DNA of 46,488 nucleotides, from positions 73,549 through 120,036 of the forward strand of contig CAMJOB010000001.1 of the NCBI GenBank assembly GCA_946407495.1, given 5' to 3'. The stretch comes from an uncultured Bacillota bacterium (GTDB lineage Bacteria > Bacillota_I > Bacilli_A > RF39 > UBA660). The first letter of the stretch is position 1. Every line of letters begins with the position of its first letter. The notes beneath the pieces are model-generated. The model saw only the letters and a program-made list of their open reading frames with translations, was not told where the DNA came from and searched no databases. The position numbers and the translations under genes were made by a program. Positions 45,982 through 46,488 of the stretch are shown one piece after another.

Positions 45982-46488
45982 TTAAAATAAATCGAATAAA
46001 GTTAATTGTTTTGTTTCTATTGAAGTTATTAATTTTTTAGCTTCAACAATATAAAATCTATAATCAATGTCGTATTCCTCGAAAGGTTTTTCAACATATT
46101 GATTAAAAATTGTAACTGAAAATCCTACGTTTACACCAGTTTGTCTATCTCCAAAATCTTTATACAAGTTTCCACCTCTATTAGAAACATAATAACGAGT
46201 TGTTCTATCAAGTTTATCATTTACGATTTCAGAATTTTCGTTAAGATGTCTAAAATAAGGAGTACTTTTTGCATTAGTTTTTAATCTTAGACAGAAATCA
46301 AATATATTTTTATGATTTTTAATGGTTTCTTCTACAGGAATTCCATATACAAAATAGTTTTTAACAGCAAAAGGCACAATACGCATAGAAGGGTCTTTAT
46401 GGAATTCTTTATCAACTTCATAATCACCTTTTAGCTTAATGTGTTCGTGGTCTTTTTCATTATCCTCATAAACGCCGATGTAATTATT
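45982..46488 (-). CDS. C-terminal part of a large protein, probably family B DNA polymerase
   Basis: The frame is open through the window edge: before the ORF track start (ATG 46386) it continues in frame with YIGVYEDNEKDHEHIKLKG and YEVDKEFHKDPS, so the gene begins outside. 168 residues are seen. HKDPSMRIVPFAVKNYFVYG, PVEETIKNHKNIFDFCLRLK, RTTRYYVSNRGG and a final KQLTLFDLF resemble the extreme C-terminus of phage PolB proteins as I remember them (fingers and exonuclease motifs lie outside the window). DNA polymerase heading the replication arm would fit crAss-like layout. Confidence 0.6.
   Translation of the reverse strand, partial: NNYIGVYEDNEKDHEHIKLKGDYEVDKEFHKDPSMRIVPFAVKNYFVYGIPVEETIKNHKNIFDFCLRLKTNAKSTPYFRHLNENSEIVNDKLDRTTRYYVSNRGGNLYKDFGDRQTGVNVGFSVTIFNQYVEKPFEEYDIDYRFYIVEAKKLITSIETKQLTLFDLF

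Noticed and set aside
1-46488. tRNA genes, CRISPR arrays, integrase, attachment sites
   Set aside because: No cloverleaf, no regular repeats and no recombinase motif seen; almost no free intergenic space. A tool search (tRNAscan, minced) would be decisive.

Overview
This window is part of a crAss-like phage (order Crassvirales) that infects a gut Bacteroidota host. Three things point there: a set of giant + strand genes encoding an SF1 helicase, a multi-domain virion-type RNA polymerase, an HExxH zincin and a RecB-like nuclease protein; very high AT content with almost no Shine-Dalgarno sites (starts read AATTATG); and in-frame TAG codons that must be decoded (most likely as glutamine, code 15) in the giant genes. 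The crAss assignment rests on recalled family resemblance and gene order, not on a search.

Left arm, 1-21.3 kb, + strand. It holds four very large genes in tight series: a 5'-truncated helicase-containing protein (to 4598, five in-frame TAGs); the RNA polymerase (4595-15482, three in-frame TAGs, interrupted by a group I intron at 11162-12254 carrying a LAGLIDADG homing endonuclease); a zincin-like metalloprotease protein (15497-16555); and a 1,597-residue protein with a PD-(D/E)XK domain (16552-21345). The intron sits inside the catalytic DxDxD motif of the polymerase, so an active enzyme exists only after splicing. In related phages these giant proteins are thought to be packaged and injected to transcribe early genes. 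A strong bidirectional terminator (21352-21392) closes the arm.

Right arm, 21.4-46.5 kb, - strand. It holds about 60 small, tightly packed genes. Recognisable ones are an AAA+ ATPase, a GatB/YqeY protein, two calcineurin-like phosphoesterases, an RtcB RNA ligase, a nucleoside 2-deoxyribosyltransferase-like protein, a microbial-type PARG, a radical SAM protein followed by four tandem FETNSSS-family paralogues, a PNKP-type HAD phosphatase, a compact formate/nitrite-channel homologue, ThyX, and at the edge the C-terminal end of a probable family B DNA polymerase. The rest are accessory genes, several typical of gut phages, many short or membrane-anchored. Genes are joined either by ATGA overlaps (10 cases) or by a recurrent TAA-TT-ATG junction (9 cases), so this looks like one or a few long early operons with translational coupling. 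TAG is almost unused here: 3 of 60 genes end in it, none has it internally. Only the giant late-type genes use it as a sense codon.

Most notable: the active-site intron, the arm-specific TAG use, the radical SAM + FETNSSS cluster, and the RNA/nucleotide repair set (RtcB, PNKP-like phosphatase, phosphoesterases, PARG). No tRNA, CRISPR array, integrase or attachment site was seen.
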